Below the pieces are notes generated by a model. That model ran no database searches and was not told where the DNA came from. It was given only the letters and a program-made list of their open reading frames with translations. A stretch of 64,000 nt of DNA from Halorientalis persicus. GTDB lineage: Archaea; Halobacteriota; Halobacteria; Halobacteriales; Haloarculaceae. The position numbers were made by a program, and so were the translations under genes. Shown here in pieces: positions 43,170 to 52,158 of the stretch (position 1 is its first letter; each line of letters starts with the position of its first letter). The DNA lies in the NCBI RefSeq assembly GCF_900110215.1, contig NZ_FOCX01000010.1, forward strand, positions 62,001 through 126,000, in the 5' to 3' direction.

Positions 43170-43433
43170 TCAGATCCGGTTGTTCAACTTGTACAGTTCC
43201 AGCGCTTCCAGCCGCGGATCTGACGCGGCCGTCGCGTTCGCCCCGACGGAGGTTCCGGCGACACCCTCGTTGGTCGCGCTCCCGGTGCCCGAATCGAGGA
43301 TGTAGGCGACCTCCTCCGCGATCGTCTCGACCGGTTCGCCGAGTTCGTCGCTGGCCGCTTCCAGCGCCCGTTCGATCTCGTCGTCCGAGGCGGTGAACTC
43401 ACCGCCGCCGCCGATCTCGGTGAGGTCAGTCAT
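43170..43433 (-). CDS. Small acidic hypothetical protein
   Basis: The 87-residue protein starts MTDLTEIGGGGEFTASDD and contains a short helix (IERALEAASDEL), a Ser/Gly/Thr-rich linker and ends ALELYKLNNRI. No family was recognised. Its start overlaps the stop of the R2lox-like gene by 8 bp, so the two are translated together and probably act together. Confidence 0.6.
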   Translation of the reverse strand: MTDLTEIGGGGEFTASDDEIERALEAASDELGEPVETIAEEVAYILDSGTGSATNEGVAGTSVGANATAASDPRLEALELYKLNNRI

Positions 43434-44496
43434 CCGCGACACCTCCCCTGACGACGTTGCTCTCGTCGAGGTCGAGTTTCTTCGCGTAGGTCTCGGCGTG
43501 GTGTTCGATGCGGCCGTCGTAATCCGCCTCGTCGGCCTCGGTGGCGGCCTGCTGGGCCACCTGCGAGAACGTGTTCGGTGCGTAGTGGTCGAGGTCGAGC
43601 GCCTCCTTGAACTGGGCGTGCCACAGCTCCATGCCGCGCTGGATGAGACCGTCGAAATCCGCGCCCAGCGGGTCGTCCATCGCCGCCGAGACGAAGTAGG
43701 CGGTGTCGATGACGTGGGGGAGACACTCCAGTGACTCCTCCCAGATCGCCTCGTCGACGCCCTGGTACTCGGGGATCCCAGCCCGTTCTTTCTCCAGGAG
43801 TTCCGAGAGCAGTTCCAGCCCGTGGGTGACGTGGCGGCCCTCGTCGGTGCTGACGAACTGGAAGCCCTTGTTTAGCAGGGGGAGCGGCGACTCCTGCATC
43901 ATGTTGTTCTTCAGGAAGTAGCCGCCCCGAGCGGCGATACCTTCGACCATCATGTGGTAGGTCGTCGCGGCGCGGGCGATCTCGACGGGATCGCCGTTGT
44001 TGGCCGCCAGCGCCATGTGTGCACCCTGGCGTTCGCCGAGTTTGGACATCCCGCAGGCCGAGGTCCGGGGCAGGGGCTGGCCGCCCCGGCGGATGTCCAG
44101 ATGCGTCTCCGGGAACACGTCGTCCATGACGGTGTTGATGTACATATCGAAAAACTGCGTGTGCTTGGCCTCCGTCATGGCGAACACCGTCGCGTACATC
44201 TCCTTCTCGATGGAGTCGTCGAGGTACGGCGACGCCATCTGCTCGATGATCCGCCGGCCGTCCTCCGCGACGGCGTGTTCCAGATCGACGAAGGCCGCGA
44301 TGAGGCGCGCCCACTGCTCTTTCTGTTCGGGTTCCAGCGAGTTCCAGACCTCGATGTCTTCCTCGACCCCGATGGCGTCGACGAGTTTCGACACGTCCCA
44401 GGTGCCGAGTTCGATCCCCTTCTGGTACAGCTCGAACCACTTGCTGTCCATGTCCACACGACCCGTCTCCACCACTGGCATGTCTTGCAACGACAT
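43426..44496 (-). CDS. R2-like ligand-binding oxidase (R2lox)-type diiron protein
   Basis: This 356-residue ferritin-fold protein has metal ligands E73, E109-x2-H112, E185 and E219-x2-H222. Around them FVDLEHAVAED, TEAKHTQFFDMYI, TYHMMVEG and DEGRHVTHG align with the mycobacterial R2lox Rv0233. V76 and Y180 occupy the positions of the Val and Tyr that form the ether cross-link in R2lox. Ordinary class I RNR small subunits do not have this pair. The reaction is unknown; R2lox proteins bind a fatty acid and a Mn/Fe centre. The start MSLQDMPVV is chosen because earlier residues lie over the promoter. Confidence 0.8.
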   Translation of the reverse strand: MSLQDMPVVETGRVDMDSKWFELYQKGIELGTWDVSKLVDAIGVEEDIEVWNSLEPEQKEQWARLIAAFVDLEHAVAEDGRRIIEQMASPYLDDSIEKEMYATVFAMTEAKHTQFFDMYINTVMDDVFPETHLDIRRGGQPLPRTSACGMSKLGERQGAHMALAANNGDPVEIARAATTYHMMVEGIAARGGYFLKNNMMQESPLPLLNKGFQFVSTDEGRHVTHGLELLSELLEKERAGIPEYQGVDEAIWEESLECLPHVIDTAYFVSAAMDDPLGADFDGLIQRGMELWHAQFKEALDLDHYAPNTFSQVAQQAATEADEADYDGRIEHHAETYAKKLDLDESNVVRGGVADD

Positions 44497-44543
44497 ACCC
44501 CAGATGAGAGAGCGTACTGCGTAGGTATTTTTGCCGGAAAATA

Positions 44544-44560
44544 GTGGTAGTTTATACCAC
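44544..44560. promoter_or_regulatory. GTGGTA-TACCAC palindrome at the R2lox promoter
   Basis: GTGGTA (44544-44549) and TACCAC (44555-44560) are separated by GTTTA. Read on the minus strand it contains TATAAA, so the palindrome overlaps a likely TATA box 50-60 nt before the start and suits a repressor operator. A weak NarO-like match (TCGAACATATTAGG) lies at 44572-44585. Confidence 0.5.
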
Positions 44561-44630
44561 ACATAGAGTAATCGAACATATTAGGCCCTGAGCGGCGCGT
44601 TTTACCAATATTTGAGAACAGGCGGTTCTC

Positions 44631-44978
44631 TTATTCGTCGTCGGTGTCGGAGCGACCGAGCCGTGTGGCGTCCGGCCCGAACTCGGTTTCGAGCAGCGTC
44701 GGCACGTCGTCGGGACACACGTCGGAGTACCAGCGGCCGCGGGGATGGATGGCGATTGCAGTGCCGTCGGCGCTACAGAGGCCGAGACAGCTCGTCTCGG
44801 CGACGTGGACCTGCGACCAGAACACGCCTCGTTCACGAAGCCACGTCTTCACTGCCGCGTACACCTCGTCACCGTCGGCCTCGGCACAGGCGGCGTGTTC
44901 CGAATCGCGGGCGTTCGTACAGACCAGTACGTGGTCGGTGAACCCACTCTCTCGAATCCGCTCGGTTTGCTCGTGCAT
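44631..44978 (-). CDS. Thioredoxin-like 2Fe-2S ferredoxin
   Basis: The 115-residue protein has LVCTNARDSEHAACAEADG near the start and ETSCLGLCSADGTAIAIHP near the end, the four-cysteine pattern of the thioredoxin-like 2Fe-2S ferredoxins (compare the C-terminal domain of CbiX at 40321-41553). It is co-translated with cbtA (ATG overlapping TGA). It may provide electrons for cobalt reduction or for chelatase regulation. Confidence 0.85.
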   Translation of the reverse strand: MHEQTERIRESGFTDHVLVCTNARDSEHAACAEADGDEVYAAVKTWLRERGVFWSQVHVAETSCLGLCSADGTAIAIHPRGRWYSDVCPDDVPTLLETEFGPDATRLGRSDTDDE

Positions 44979-45760
44979 CAGTCCGCGGTGGTCACCTCGT
45001 CAGCGGGCGACGACGGAACACCGATCTCCGACCCGTCGTTTGCGTGATCGGTGAACTGGGCGTGTCCGACCGCGAGGAGCAACCACAACAGCGCCTGGCC
45101 GAAGACGAACAGTCCGGTCAGCCCGTGTCGGAGGGCGGGCGAGAGCCCACCGCTGACGGCGTTCGTCGGGGCGAGCAGGGCTGGAATAGCGAGCAGTCCG
45201 AACGGGAGCATCGCGGCGGCGACACCCGCTGCGTGGCCCTTCGATTCGCAGGTCCGGTTGTACGCATACCCGGCCAGCAGACAGGTGAGCGCGCCGACGA
45301 TCATCATCCCGGCGTACAGTGGGAGCCGTGTCGAGACTGCCAGCGACTGCTGGGCCCCCGGCGAGACCGGCGGCAGAACCAGCCAGGGCGCACCGGAGAC
45401 GGTGACGAACCCGGCAGCGCCCAGCACGTAGCTCTTGGTCGCGCCGGTCCCCGGGATCGCCGGTTCGAGGAAGTAGTAGACGACCCCGAAGAAGACACCG
45501 CCGAGCAACACTGCCCACAGCCCGCCAGCCAGGACGCTCGCGCCGCGATTGACTGCAGTCGGGACTGCGCCACCGCCGTGAGCCTCGCCCTCGCCGCCAG
45601 TGGCGTGGCTGTGACCGTGGTGGCCGTCACCGCCGCCGTCGTGATTCAGCGCGTCGGCGTGGGCGACGAGCGGGTTGGCCACGCCCGCCATGAGCAGTCC
45701 GAAGACCACGCCGGCGAGGAGTCCAGCTTTCACACCGCGTGTCAGATAGTCGAACAGCAT
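44978..45760 (-). CDS. cbtA: Cobalt transporter subunit CbtA
   Basis: The 260-residue membrane protein has about six helices. A first helix LLAGVVFGLLMAGVANPLV is followed by a His-rich loop (DGHHGHSHATGG) that can bind metal. The family occurs in B12-regulated cobalt uptake systems together with CbtB. The start at 45760 is 2 bp after the cbtB stop, and the 2Fe-2S gene follows, so the three make one unit. Confidence 0.9.
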   Translation of the reverse strand: MLFDYLTRGVKAGLLAGVVFGLLMAGVANPLVAHADALNHDGGGDGHHGHSHATGGEGEAHGGGAVPTAVNRGASVLAGGLWAVLLGGVFFGVVYYFLEPAIPGTGATKSYVLGAAGFVTVSGAPWLVLPPVSPGAQQSLAVSTRLPLYAGMMIVGALTCLLAGYAYNRTCESKGHAAGVAAAMLPFGLLAIPALLAPTNAVSGGLSPALRHGLTGLFVFGQALLWLLLAVGHAQFTDHANDGSEIGVPSSPADEVTTAD

Positions 45761-45762
45761 AC

Positions 45763-45948
45763 TCAGTGGCAGGTTATCCCGGCCGCGTGGCGGAAGTTGT
45801 GCATGGAGTCGTGAACCAGCGGCTCCTGGACGAACAGGAGCGTGAACCCAAGAGCCAGGACCAACAGCGCGCCCGCAGCCACCTGCGTCGGCGTCAGTTC
45901 GACCCGTGCGCGTTCGATACGTCCGTGAACGGTGTTCGCTGTCGACAT
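45763..45948 (-). CDS. cbtB: Cobalt transporter subunit CbtB
   Basis: The 61-residue single-span protein has helix AAGALLVLALGFTLLFV and the diagnostic C-terminal histidine segment HDSMHNFRHAAGITCH, which likely binds cobalt. It is the first gene of the cbtBA unit. Two GTTGTA-type half-sites lie 10-40 nt before its start. Confidence 0.92.
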   Translation of the reverse strand: MSTANTVHGRIERARVELTPTQVAAGALLVLALGFTLLFVQEPLVHDSMHNFRHAAGITCH

Positions 45949-45958
45949 AGTAAACTAC

Positions 45959-45985
45959 GGTTGTACAACAGCAAGCCCAGTTGTA
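45959..45985. promoter_or_regulatory. GTTGTACAAC palindrome and GTTGTA half-site before cbtB
   Basis: GTTGTACAAC (45960-45969) is a perfect 10-bp palindrome. A second GTTGTA lies at 45980-45985, 15 bp from the first half-site start after a 10-bp spacer. The words match the arms of the cbiT inverted repeat. Confidence 0.55.
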
Positions 45986-46007
45986 AAGCTTTCGAGTGCG
46001 CCAAACC

Positions 46008-48221
46008 TCAGTTGCGGTCGACGGCGGCGGTCACGCGGTCGGCCGACAGCGCCGACAGCGGCACGCGTTCGGCGTCGAGAGTGTCACAGACGAGGTCCGT
46101 CACTTCCGCACGACTCCCATCACCGGCGTCGACGACGACGGTTTCGGCGTTCAGTGTCGCCAGTTCGCGAGCGGCCGCGCGGGTTTCTGCGGTCGGACTT
46201 CCCTCGGCGACGTTGGCTCGCCCGTCGGTGACCAGCACGACGACCGCGGCGTCGGGGTCGGCGCGTTCCAGGACCGTCCGTGCGGTTCGGAGGCCGTCGG
46301 GCAGTGGCGTCCGGTCGCCCGTCGGGAGGTCCTTGAGGTGACGGGCCGCTCGCGTCACGCTGTCGGTCGGCGGAAGGACTACGTCCGCCTCGTCGCCGGC
46401 CACCGCGACGAACCCCACCTCGTCGCGGGCCTCGTAGGCGTCCTGTAACAGTTCCAGTACCGTTCCTTTCGCCGTCCGCATCGCGCCCCGCATCGACGCG
46501 CTCGCGTCGACGACGAACAACACGAGCACCCCCGTCTCGCCCGCCCTGACGGATTGACGGAGGTCACGCGTCTGTACCGCGGAGCCGCCCCGCCGCGCCG
46601 CCGCACGGATCGAGGCCGCCGCGTCGACCGAATCGCCCGCTTCAGCCCGCTCCGTCCGCACACGTGCCCCCTCGGCGTCGGAACTCGGTGTCGACCGGGC
46701 GCGCGAGCCACCGTCGCTCCCCACGGCGCGCCCGAGGGAATCGGGGGCCGACAGGTCCGGAGCAGCGGCATCACCGACTGCCGCGCGTTGCTGACCGGGG
46801 AGCAGCGGCGTGGCCGGCTGGGCGTCTTCCTCGTCCGCTCCGTCGGAGTCGGGTGAACTCTCCGTACTGTCGTCGCTCGGCTCGTGGCCACCGTCCGCGC
46901 CGCTGTCGGCAGTCGGTGACGGTCGAGTGTCCGGGCCGCCCTGATCGTCCGGGTCGTCGGATCGGTCGCCATCCTCGCGCTCGTCTGACCGGGACCCGTC
47001 GTCGCGGTCGGTCGGTTCGGACCCGTCGGAGTCCGGGCCAGCGTCACCACCGTCGTCTCTGTCGTCGGCCGTACCCGCGTCCTCGGTCTCACCGTCACCA
47101 CGCTCGTCGGGAGCCGGCTCGGCGTCCCCCGACTCGTCCCGATCATCGTCGGACCCGTCACCGCCGGCCTCGTCCTCGAAGTGATCGTCGAGTACGTCCT
47201 CCGGGTCCGGCGCGTCCTCGAACGGACGGGACTGGAGCCGGTGGGGCAGTGCCAGTTCGGCGGCCCGGCGCACGTCGGACTCGATCACGCGCGCCCGGCC
47301 CGCAAGCGCCGCGAGCGCGCGAGCGGCCCGCGCCGTGGCGATGTCCCCACGATGGCCGTCGACGCCGGCGTCCCGGCACAGCTGGGCGATCTCCGTGGCG
47401 AACTCGTCGGGAAGCACCACGTCCGCAAGACCGTCCCGCGCCCGTCGGAGTCGGGCCGCAGGGTCGGTGTCCGTCTCCGCTCCAGCGCGTTCGCCCAGCG
47501 CCTGCCGGATGATCGCCACGCGGTCGTCGATCTCCCGACAACCCGTCACCGTCGCCTGGAGCGCGAAGCGGTCACGCAACTGGGGTCTGAGGTCCCCCTC
47601 CTCCGGGTTCATCGTCCCGATCAGGGTGAACTCCGCCGGATGACTGACGCTCACGCCGTCGCGCTCGACGCGGTTGACGCCGCCCGCCGCCGCGTCCAGC
47701 AACACGTCCACCAGGTGATCGTCCAGCAGGTTCACCTCGTCCACGTAGAGGATACCGCGATTGGCCCGCGCCAGCAGTCCCGGCTCGAACTCCGAGTTGC
47801 CGTCGATGGCATCTTCGACCGAGAGCGTCCCGACGACCCGATCCCGGGTCGCACCGAGCGGGAGCGTGACGAGCGGAACCGGGCGCGTCTCGACCGGGAG
47901 ATCGTCCCGGTCCCGACAGTCCGCACACTGTCCGGCGGGATCGTCGGGCGGACAGCCGTACGGACAGTCGGCGACCGCACGCTGGTCGGGGAGCAGATCC
48001 GCCAGCGCACGGACGGCCGTCGACTTGGCCGTCCCCTTCTCCCCGGACACGAGCAGTCCGTCGAGGTCGTCGTTCGCCGCGACGACGAGTAAAGCCTGCT
48101 TGAACTCCGCCTGCCCGACGATCTCCCCGAACGTCGGCCGGTGCCGCTCGCTCCGCGGCCCGCCAGGGCCCGCCCTTGCCCCCGCCTGCGAAGCTTTTTT
48201 GCCGTCGCCGTAATCAACCAT
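46008..48221 (-). CDS. ChlI/ChlD-type AAA+ and VWA cobaltochelatase subunit
   Basis: The 737-residue protein couples ATP hydrolysis to metal insertion by CobN. Residues 30-310 are an AAA+ domain with Walker A GEKGTAKST, a sensor VDEVNLLDDH and the insert GTMNPEEGDLRPQLRDRF. A roughly 170-residue Asp/Glu/Ser-rich linker follows, then a C-terminal VWA domain with the MIDAS motif DASASMRGA. A CPYGC and CADC group before the ATPase core could bind zinc. It is divergent from cobN, with only 34 bp between the start codons. Confidence 0.92.
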   Translation of the reverse strand: MVDYGDGKKASQAGARAGPGGPRSERHRPTFGEIVGQAEFKQALLVVAANDDLDGLLVSGEKGTAKSTAVRALADLLPDQRAVADCPYGCPPDDPAGQCADCRDRDDLPVETRPVPLVTLPLGATRDRVVGTLSVEDAIDGNSEFEPGLLARANRGILYVDEVNLLDDHLVDVLLDAAAGGVNRVERDGVSVSHPAEFTLIGTMNPEEGDLRPQLRDRFALQATVTGCREIDDRVAIIRQALGERAGAETDTDPAARLRRARDGLADVVLPDEFATEIAQLCRDAGVDGHRGDIATARAARALAALAGRARVIESDVRRAAELALPHRLQSRPFEDAPDPEDVLDDHFEDEAGGDGSDDDRDESGDAEPAPDERGDGETEDAGTADDRDDGGDAGPDSDGSEPTDRDDGSRSDEREDGDRSDDPDDQGGPDTRPSPTADSGADGGHEPSDDSTESSPDSDGADEEDAQPATPLLPGQQRAAVGDAAAPDLSAPDSLGRAVGSDGGSRARSTPSSDAEGARVRTERAEAGDSVDAAASIRAAARRGGSAVQTRDLRQSVRAGETGVLVLFVVDASASMRGAMRTAKGTVLELLQDAYEARDEVGFVAVAGDEADVVLPPTDSVTRAARHLKDLPTGDRTPLPDGLRTARTVLERADPDAAVVVLVTDGRANVAEGSPTAETRAAARELATLNAETVVVDAGDGSRAEVTDLVCDTLDAERVPLSALSADRVTAAVDRN

Positions 48222-48255
48222 ACTTGCGTTAAGTAAACAGAGGTTTAACAACGTT
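48222..48255. promoter_or_regulatory. 34-bp bidirectional promoter between chelatase subunits
   Basis: Only 34 bp separate the two ATG codons. GTTAAGTAAAC lies about 23 nt before cobN, and TTAAAC (minus strand) about 25 nt before the chelatase gene. These are TATA boxes placed back to back, so both mRNAs should be leaderless. GTTGTTAAACC on the minus strand resembles the cbtB element in 9 of 11 positions. Confidence 0.6.
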
Positions 48256-51200
48256 ATGCCGAAGATCGGGTTATACACTGCGACGGAGAACGAACTGGGC
48301 GCGGTCCAGCGGGCGGCCACGGAGGTCGAGACAGACCTGGTCGTGCGCTCGGACGGGGACCTCGACGACGTAGCCGACGTGGACGCGTTCGTCGACGAAT
48401 TGACCGACGCGACGGCGGTGATCTTCTGGTTGCACGGCGGTCAGGACAGTATGCCGGGGTACGATCACGCAAGGGAGCGACTGGCGGAGGCTGGCGTCCC
48501 GCTGATCGTCGAGTCGACCGGCGACGCCTTCGCCCGCGAGGACACTACGGTCGCCAGCGCCGAGCGCGAGCGGGTCTGTGCGTATCTGGAACGGGGCGGC
48601 ACGGCGAACGTGGCCAACTGTCTGCGCTATCTCGCCGCCACCTACGCGACCGACGCCGACCCGGCCTACGACGACCCCGTGGACCTTCCCACCGAAGGCG
48701 TCTACCATCCCGATCACCCGGCGGCGAGCTACGACGAACTCGTCGAGACCTTCGACCCCGACGCGCCGACCGTCGCCATCTGGTTCTACGAGTCCCACTG
48801 GACACACGAGAACACCCGCTACGTCGACGCGCAGGTCCGGGCCGTCGAGAGCCAGGGCGCGAACGCGCTCCCGATCTTCTGTGAACCCGCCACCGACGCC
48901 GACGGCCAGTGGGACGCCGAACGCGTCACCGAGGAGTGGTTGCTGGACGCCCACGGCGAGCCGGTCGTCGACGCCGTGCTCTCCTCGTTCATGTTTTCGC
49001 TGTCGATGGACGAACGCGGCCGGAGCGCGAGTGACGAAGGCGACAGCGCCGAAGACGTGTTCCTCGACAGACTTGGCGTCCCCGTGATCCAGACCGTGAC
49101 GACGATGCGATCGCGCTCGCGGTACGAGTCGAGCGACACCGGCGTCATGGGCTTCGAACTCGCGCTCTCGGTGGCGCTCCCGGAGTTCGACGGCAACGTC
49201 ATCACCCACCCGATCAGTGGCAAGGAGCGGACCGACGACGCGGCCGGGATCGGGAGCGCCCCGAAACAGCACTTCCCGATCGACGACCGCGTGGACCACG
49301 CCGCCCGCCTCGCGGTCAACTGGGCGCAACTTCGGCACACCCCCAACGAGGACAAGCAAGTCGCGGTCGTCCTCCACAACTACCCGCCCAGCGACGACGG
49401 CATCGGGACCGCGTTCGGGCTCGACAGCCCGGAGAGCACGGTGAATCTCCTGGACGAACTCCGCGCCCGCGGGTACGATGTGGGCGGCGACGTTCCGACG
49501 GACGGCCAATCGTTGATCGACGACCTCACCGCCCAGTTGACGCTGGACGACCGCTGGGTCGCGCCCGAGGACGTGCGCGACCTCTCGGTCGACACCGTCG
49601 CACCCGACCGGTACAGCGAGTGGTTCGCCGAGAAAGACGACCGCTTCCGCGAGAACGTGATCGAGGAGTGGGGCGCGGCCCCGGACCGACCGTTCGCCAT
49701 CCCCGGCGTCGAGTTCGGGAACGTCCTCGTCACGGTCCAGCCCCCACGTGGGTTCGGCATGGACCCCTCGAAGGTGTATCACGACTCGGACCTCCAGCCA
49801 CCTCACGACTACGTGGCCTTCTACGAGTGGCTGAAACGCGAGTTCGCGGCTGACGCGGTGGTCCACCTTGGCACCCACGGCAGTCTGGAGTGGCTCCCAG
49901 GGAAGACCGTCGGCCTCGACGGCGAGAGCGCGCCCGACCAGTTGATCGGCGCGCTTCCGAACGTCTACCCGTACATCATCAACAACCCCGGCGAGGGGAC
50001 ACAGGCCAAGCGCCGTTCCTACGCCGCGGTCGTCGACTACCTGACGCCCGTGATGTCCAACGCCGGCACCTACGACGACCTGGCCGACTTAGAGGAACTC
50101 GCGGATCGGTACCGCGAGGCCGGGATGGAGGACGCCCGCACCGACGACGGGGAGGCGCTGGCCGACCGCATCCGCGAGACCGTCGACGGCCTGGATCTGG
50201 CCGTCGAACTCGGCATCGCCGGCGAAATCGACGAGAAGGCCGACGTTCGCGGCCCCGACGAAGCCGGGTCGACGCTCGCCGAGGGAGCGGTTTCTGGCGA
50301 GGAAGTGGGCATCGACGAACTCGTCGAGCGCATCCACGAGTACCTGACCGACGTGAAGACGACCCAGATCCGCCTCGGCCTGCATACGATGGGCGAACCG
50401 CCCGAAGGCGACCGGCTGACGGAGTACCTGGTCGCGCTCACGCGCCTCGAGAACCCCGGCGGCCCGAGCCTCCGGGAGGCCGTCGCGGGCGTCCTCGGGA
50501 TCGACTATCAGCGGATGCTCGACGAGCCCGGGACCTACGACGAGGACCTGGGCATGACCTACGCGCAGGCGGCCGACGAGGTGTACGAGACGAGTCTCGA
50601 CCTCGTGGGGACTCTGGCCGACCACGGCTTCGACGTACCCGAGAGCGAACTCGCATCGGGAGACAGCGAGGTCAATATGAATCTGCTCGTCGTCGATTTC
50701 GACCCGGTCGGGGACGCCCGCGCCGACTCGGGCGCACACGAGGACCTGCGCGAGGCGCTTTCGTTCATCTGTGAGGAGGCCGCCCCGCGGGTGGCCGGCG
50801 CGGAAGCCGAGATTCCCCGGACCGCCGACGCGCTGGCCGGCGAGTACGTCCCGCCGGGCGGGTCGGGCGCACCGACGCGTGGCGGTGTCGACCTGCTCCC
50901 GACGGCCCGGAACTTCTACACGCTCGACCCACGGAAGGTCCCGGCCAAGAGCGCGTGGGACGTGGGGAGCGAGGTGGCCGACGGTGTGGCCGAGCGCCAC
51001 CGAGAAGACGAAGGCGAGTACCCCGAGGAAATCGGCGTCGTCGCGTGGGGGACCCCGACCGTCCGGACGCGGGGCGAGACGATCGCGCAGGTACTCGCAC
51101 TGATGGGCGTCGAACCGCAGTGGTCCGACGCCGGCCGCGTCGACGGCGTGGAGCCGATCCCCCTCGACGAACTCGGCCGGCCAAGAATCGACGTGACGAC

Positions 51201-52158
51201 GCGTGTCTCCGGCCTGTTCCGAGACGCCTTCCCCGCCGCGGCGGGCGTGATCCACGACGCCGTCGACGCCGTCGTGGATCTGGACGAACCCCACGACCGG
51301 AACTACGTCAAGAAACACGTCGAGGAAGACGCCGAGAAACTGGAATCGGAGGGCCTCGACGCGAGCGAGGCCCGCGACGCGGCCAAACACCGGGTGTTCA
51401 CGACCCGGCCGGGCGGCTACGGCGCGGGGACGAACAAGGCCGTCGACGAGGGCAACTGGGACGACCGCTCGGATCTGGCCGACGTGTACGTCCAGTGGGG
51501 CGGCTACGCGATGGGCTCGCGGGGCAACGTGTCCGAGGCCCACGACGCCTTCGAGCGCCGCCTCGGCAACGTCGACGCGACCGTCAAGATCGAGGACACC
51601 GCCGAACAGGACGAGTTCGACTCCTCGGACTGGTACGCCTTCCACGGCGGGTTCATCACCGCCGTCGCCGAGACGAGCGGCGAGGAACCCGCGTCCTACG
51701 TCGGCGACTCGGCCGACCCCGACAACGTGGACGTGTACACCAACGAGGAGAAGGTCCGGAAGGCGATGCGCGCCCGCGTCCTCAACCCCGAGTGGATCGA
51801 GTCGATGGAGGACCACGGCTACAAGGGTGCTGGCGACCTCTCGACCACCGTCGACGTGGTGCTGGGCTGGGACGCCACCACCGGTGTCGTCTCCGACCAC
51901 CTCTGGGCGGACGTGGCCGCAAAGTTCGCCTTCGACGAGGAGCGCCAGGAGTGGCTGAAAGACGTGAATCCGTGGGCGCTGGACTCGATCACCGACACCC
52001 TGCTGGAGGCCATCGATCGCGACCTCTGGGACGCCGACGACGCGACCGAGGACCGGCTTCGGGACCTGAATCTGGAGGTCGACGGCGATCTGGAGGCGCG
52101 AGCGGCAGCGGACAGTGCCGATTCCGACGCCACGGAGGTGACGAGTGATGACGACTGA
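48256..52158 (+). CDS. cobN: Cobaltochelatase large subunit
   Basis: The 1,300-residue CobN/BchH family protein inserts cobalt into the corrin ring. Family landmarks include GFELALSVALPEFDG, VVLHNYPPSDDGIGTAFGLD, VVHLGTHGSLEWLPGKTVGL, YPYIINNPGEGTQAKRRSYA and, near the end, VFTTRPGGYGAGTNKAVDEG. Presence of CobN with CbiG, CbiT and CbiX shows a mixed set of aerobic- and anaerobic-type names, as is usual in haloarchaea. Its last codons overlap cbiC. Confidence 0.96.
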   Translation: MPKIGLYTATENELGAVQRAATEVETDLVVRSDGDLDDVADVDAFVDELTDATAVIFWLHGGQDSMPGYDHARERLAEAGVPLIVESTGDAFAREDTTVASAERERVCAYLERGGTANVANCLRYLAATYATDADPAYDDPVDLPTEGVYHPDHPAASYDELVETFDPDAPTVAIWFYESHWTHENTRYVDAQVRAVESQGANALPIFCEPATDADGQWDAERVTEEWLLDAHGEPVVDAVLSSFMFSLSMDERGRSASDEGDSAEDVFLDRLGVPVIQTVTTMRSRSRYESSDTGVMGFELALSVALPEFDGNVITHPISGKERTDDAAGIGSAPKQHFPIDDRVDHAARLAVNWAQLRHTPNEDKQVAVVLHNYPPSDDGIGTAFGLDSPESTVNLLDELRARGYDVGGDVPTDGQSLIDDLTAQLTLDDRWVAPEDVRDLSVDTVAPDRYSEWFAEKDDRFRENVIEEWGAAPDRPFAIPGVEFGNVLVTVQPPRGFGMDPSKVYHDSDLQPPHDYVAFYEWLKREFAADAVVHLGTHGSLEWLPGKTVGLDGESAPDQLIGALPNVYPYIINNPGEGTQAKRRSYAAVVDYLTPVMSNAGTYDDLADLEELADRYREAGMEDARTDDGEALADRIRETVDGLDLAVELGIAGEIDEKADVRGPDEAGSTLAEGAVSGEEVGIDELVERIHEYLTDVKTTQIRLGLHTMGEPPEGDRLTEYLVALTRLENPGGPSLREAVAGVLGIDYQRMLDEPGTYDEDLGMTYAQAADEVYETSLDLVGTLADHGFDVPESELASGDSEVNMNLLVVDFDPVGDARADSGAHEDLREALSFICEEAAPRVAGAEAEIPRTADALAGEYVPPGGSGAPTRGGVDLLPTARNFYTLDPRKVPAKSAWDVGSEVADGVAERHREDEGEYPEEIGVVAWGTPTVRTRGETIAQVLALMGVEPQWSDAGRVDGVEPIPLDELGRPRIDVTTRVSGLFRDAFPAAAGVIHDAVDAVVDLDEPHDRNYVKKHVEEDAEKLESEGLDASEARDAAKHRVFTTRPGGYGAGTNKAVDEGNWDDRSDLADVYVQWGGYAMGSRGNVSEAHDAFERRLGNVDATVKIEDTAEQDEFDSSDWYAFHGGFITAVAETSGEEPASYVGDSADPDNVDVYTNEEKVRKAMRARVLNPEWIESMEDHGYKGAGDLSTTVDVVLGWDATTGVVSDHLWADVAAKFAFDEERQEWLKDVNPWALDSITDTLLEAIDRDLWDADDATEDRLRDLNLEVDGDLEARAAADSADSDATEVTSDDD

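Noticed and set aside
43426..44496. Naming the diiron protein as a class I ribonucleotide reductase small subunit
   Set aside because: The cross-link residues V76 and Y180 and surrounding motifs follow R2lox, and no large subunit is nearby.
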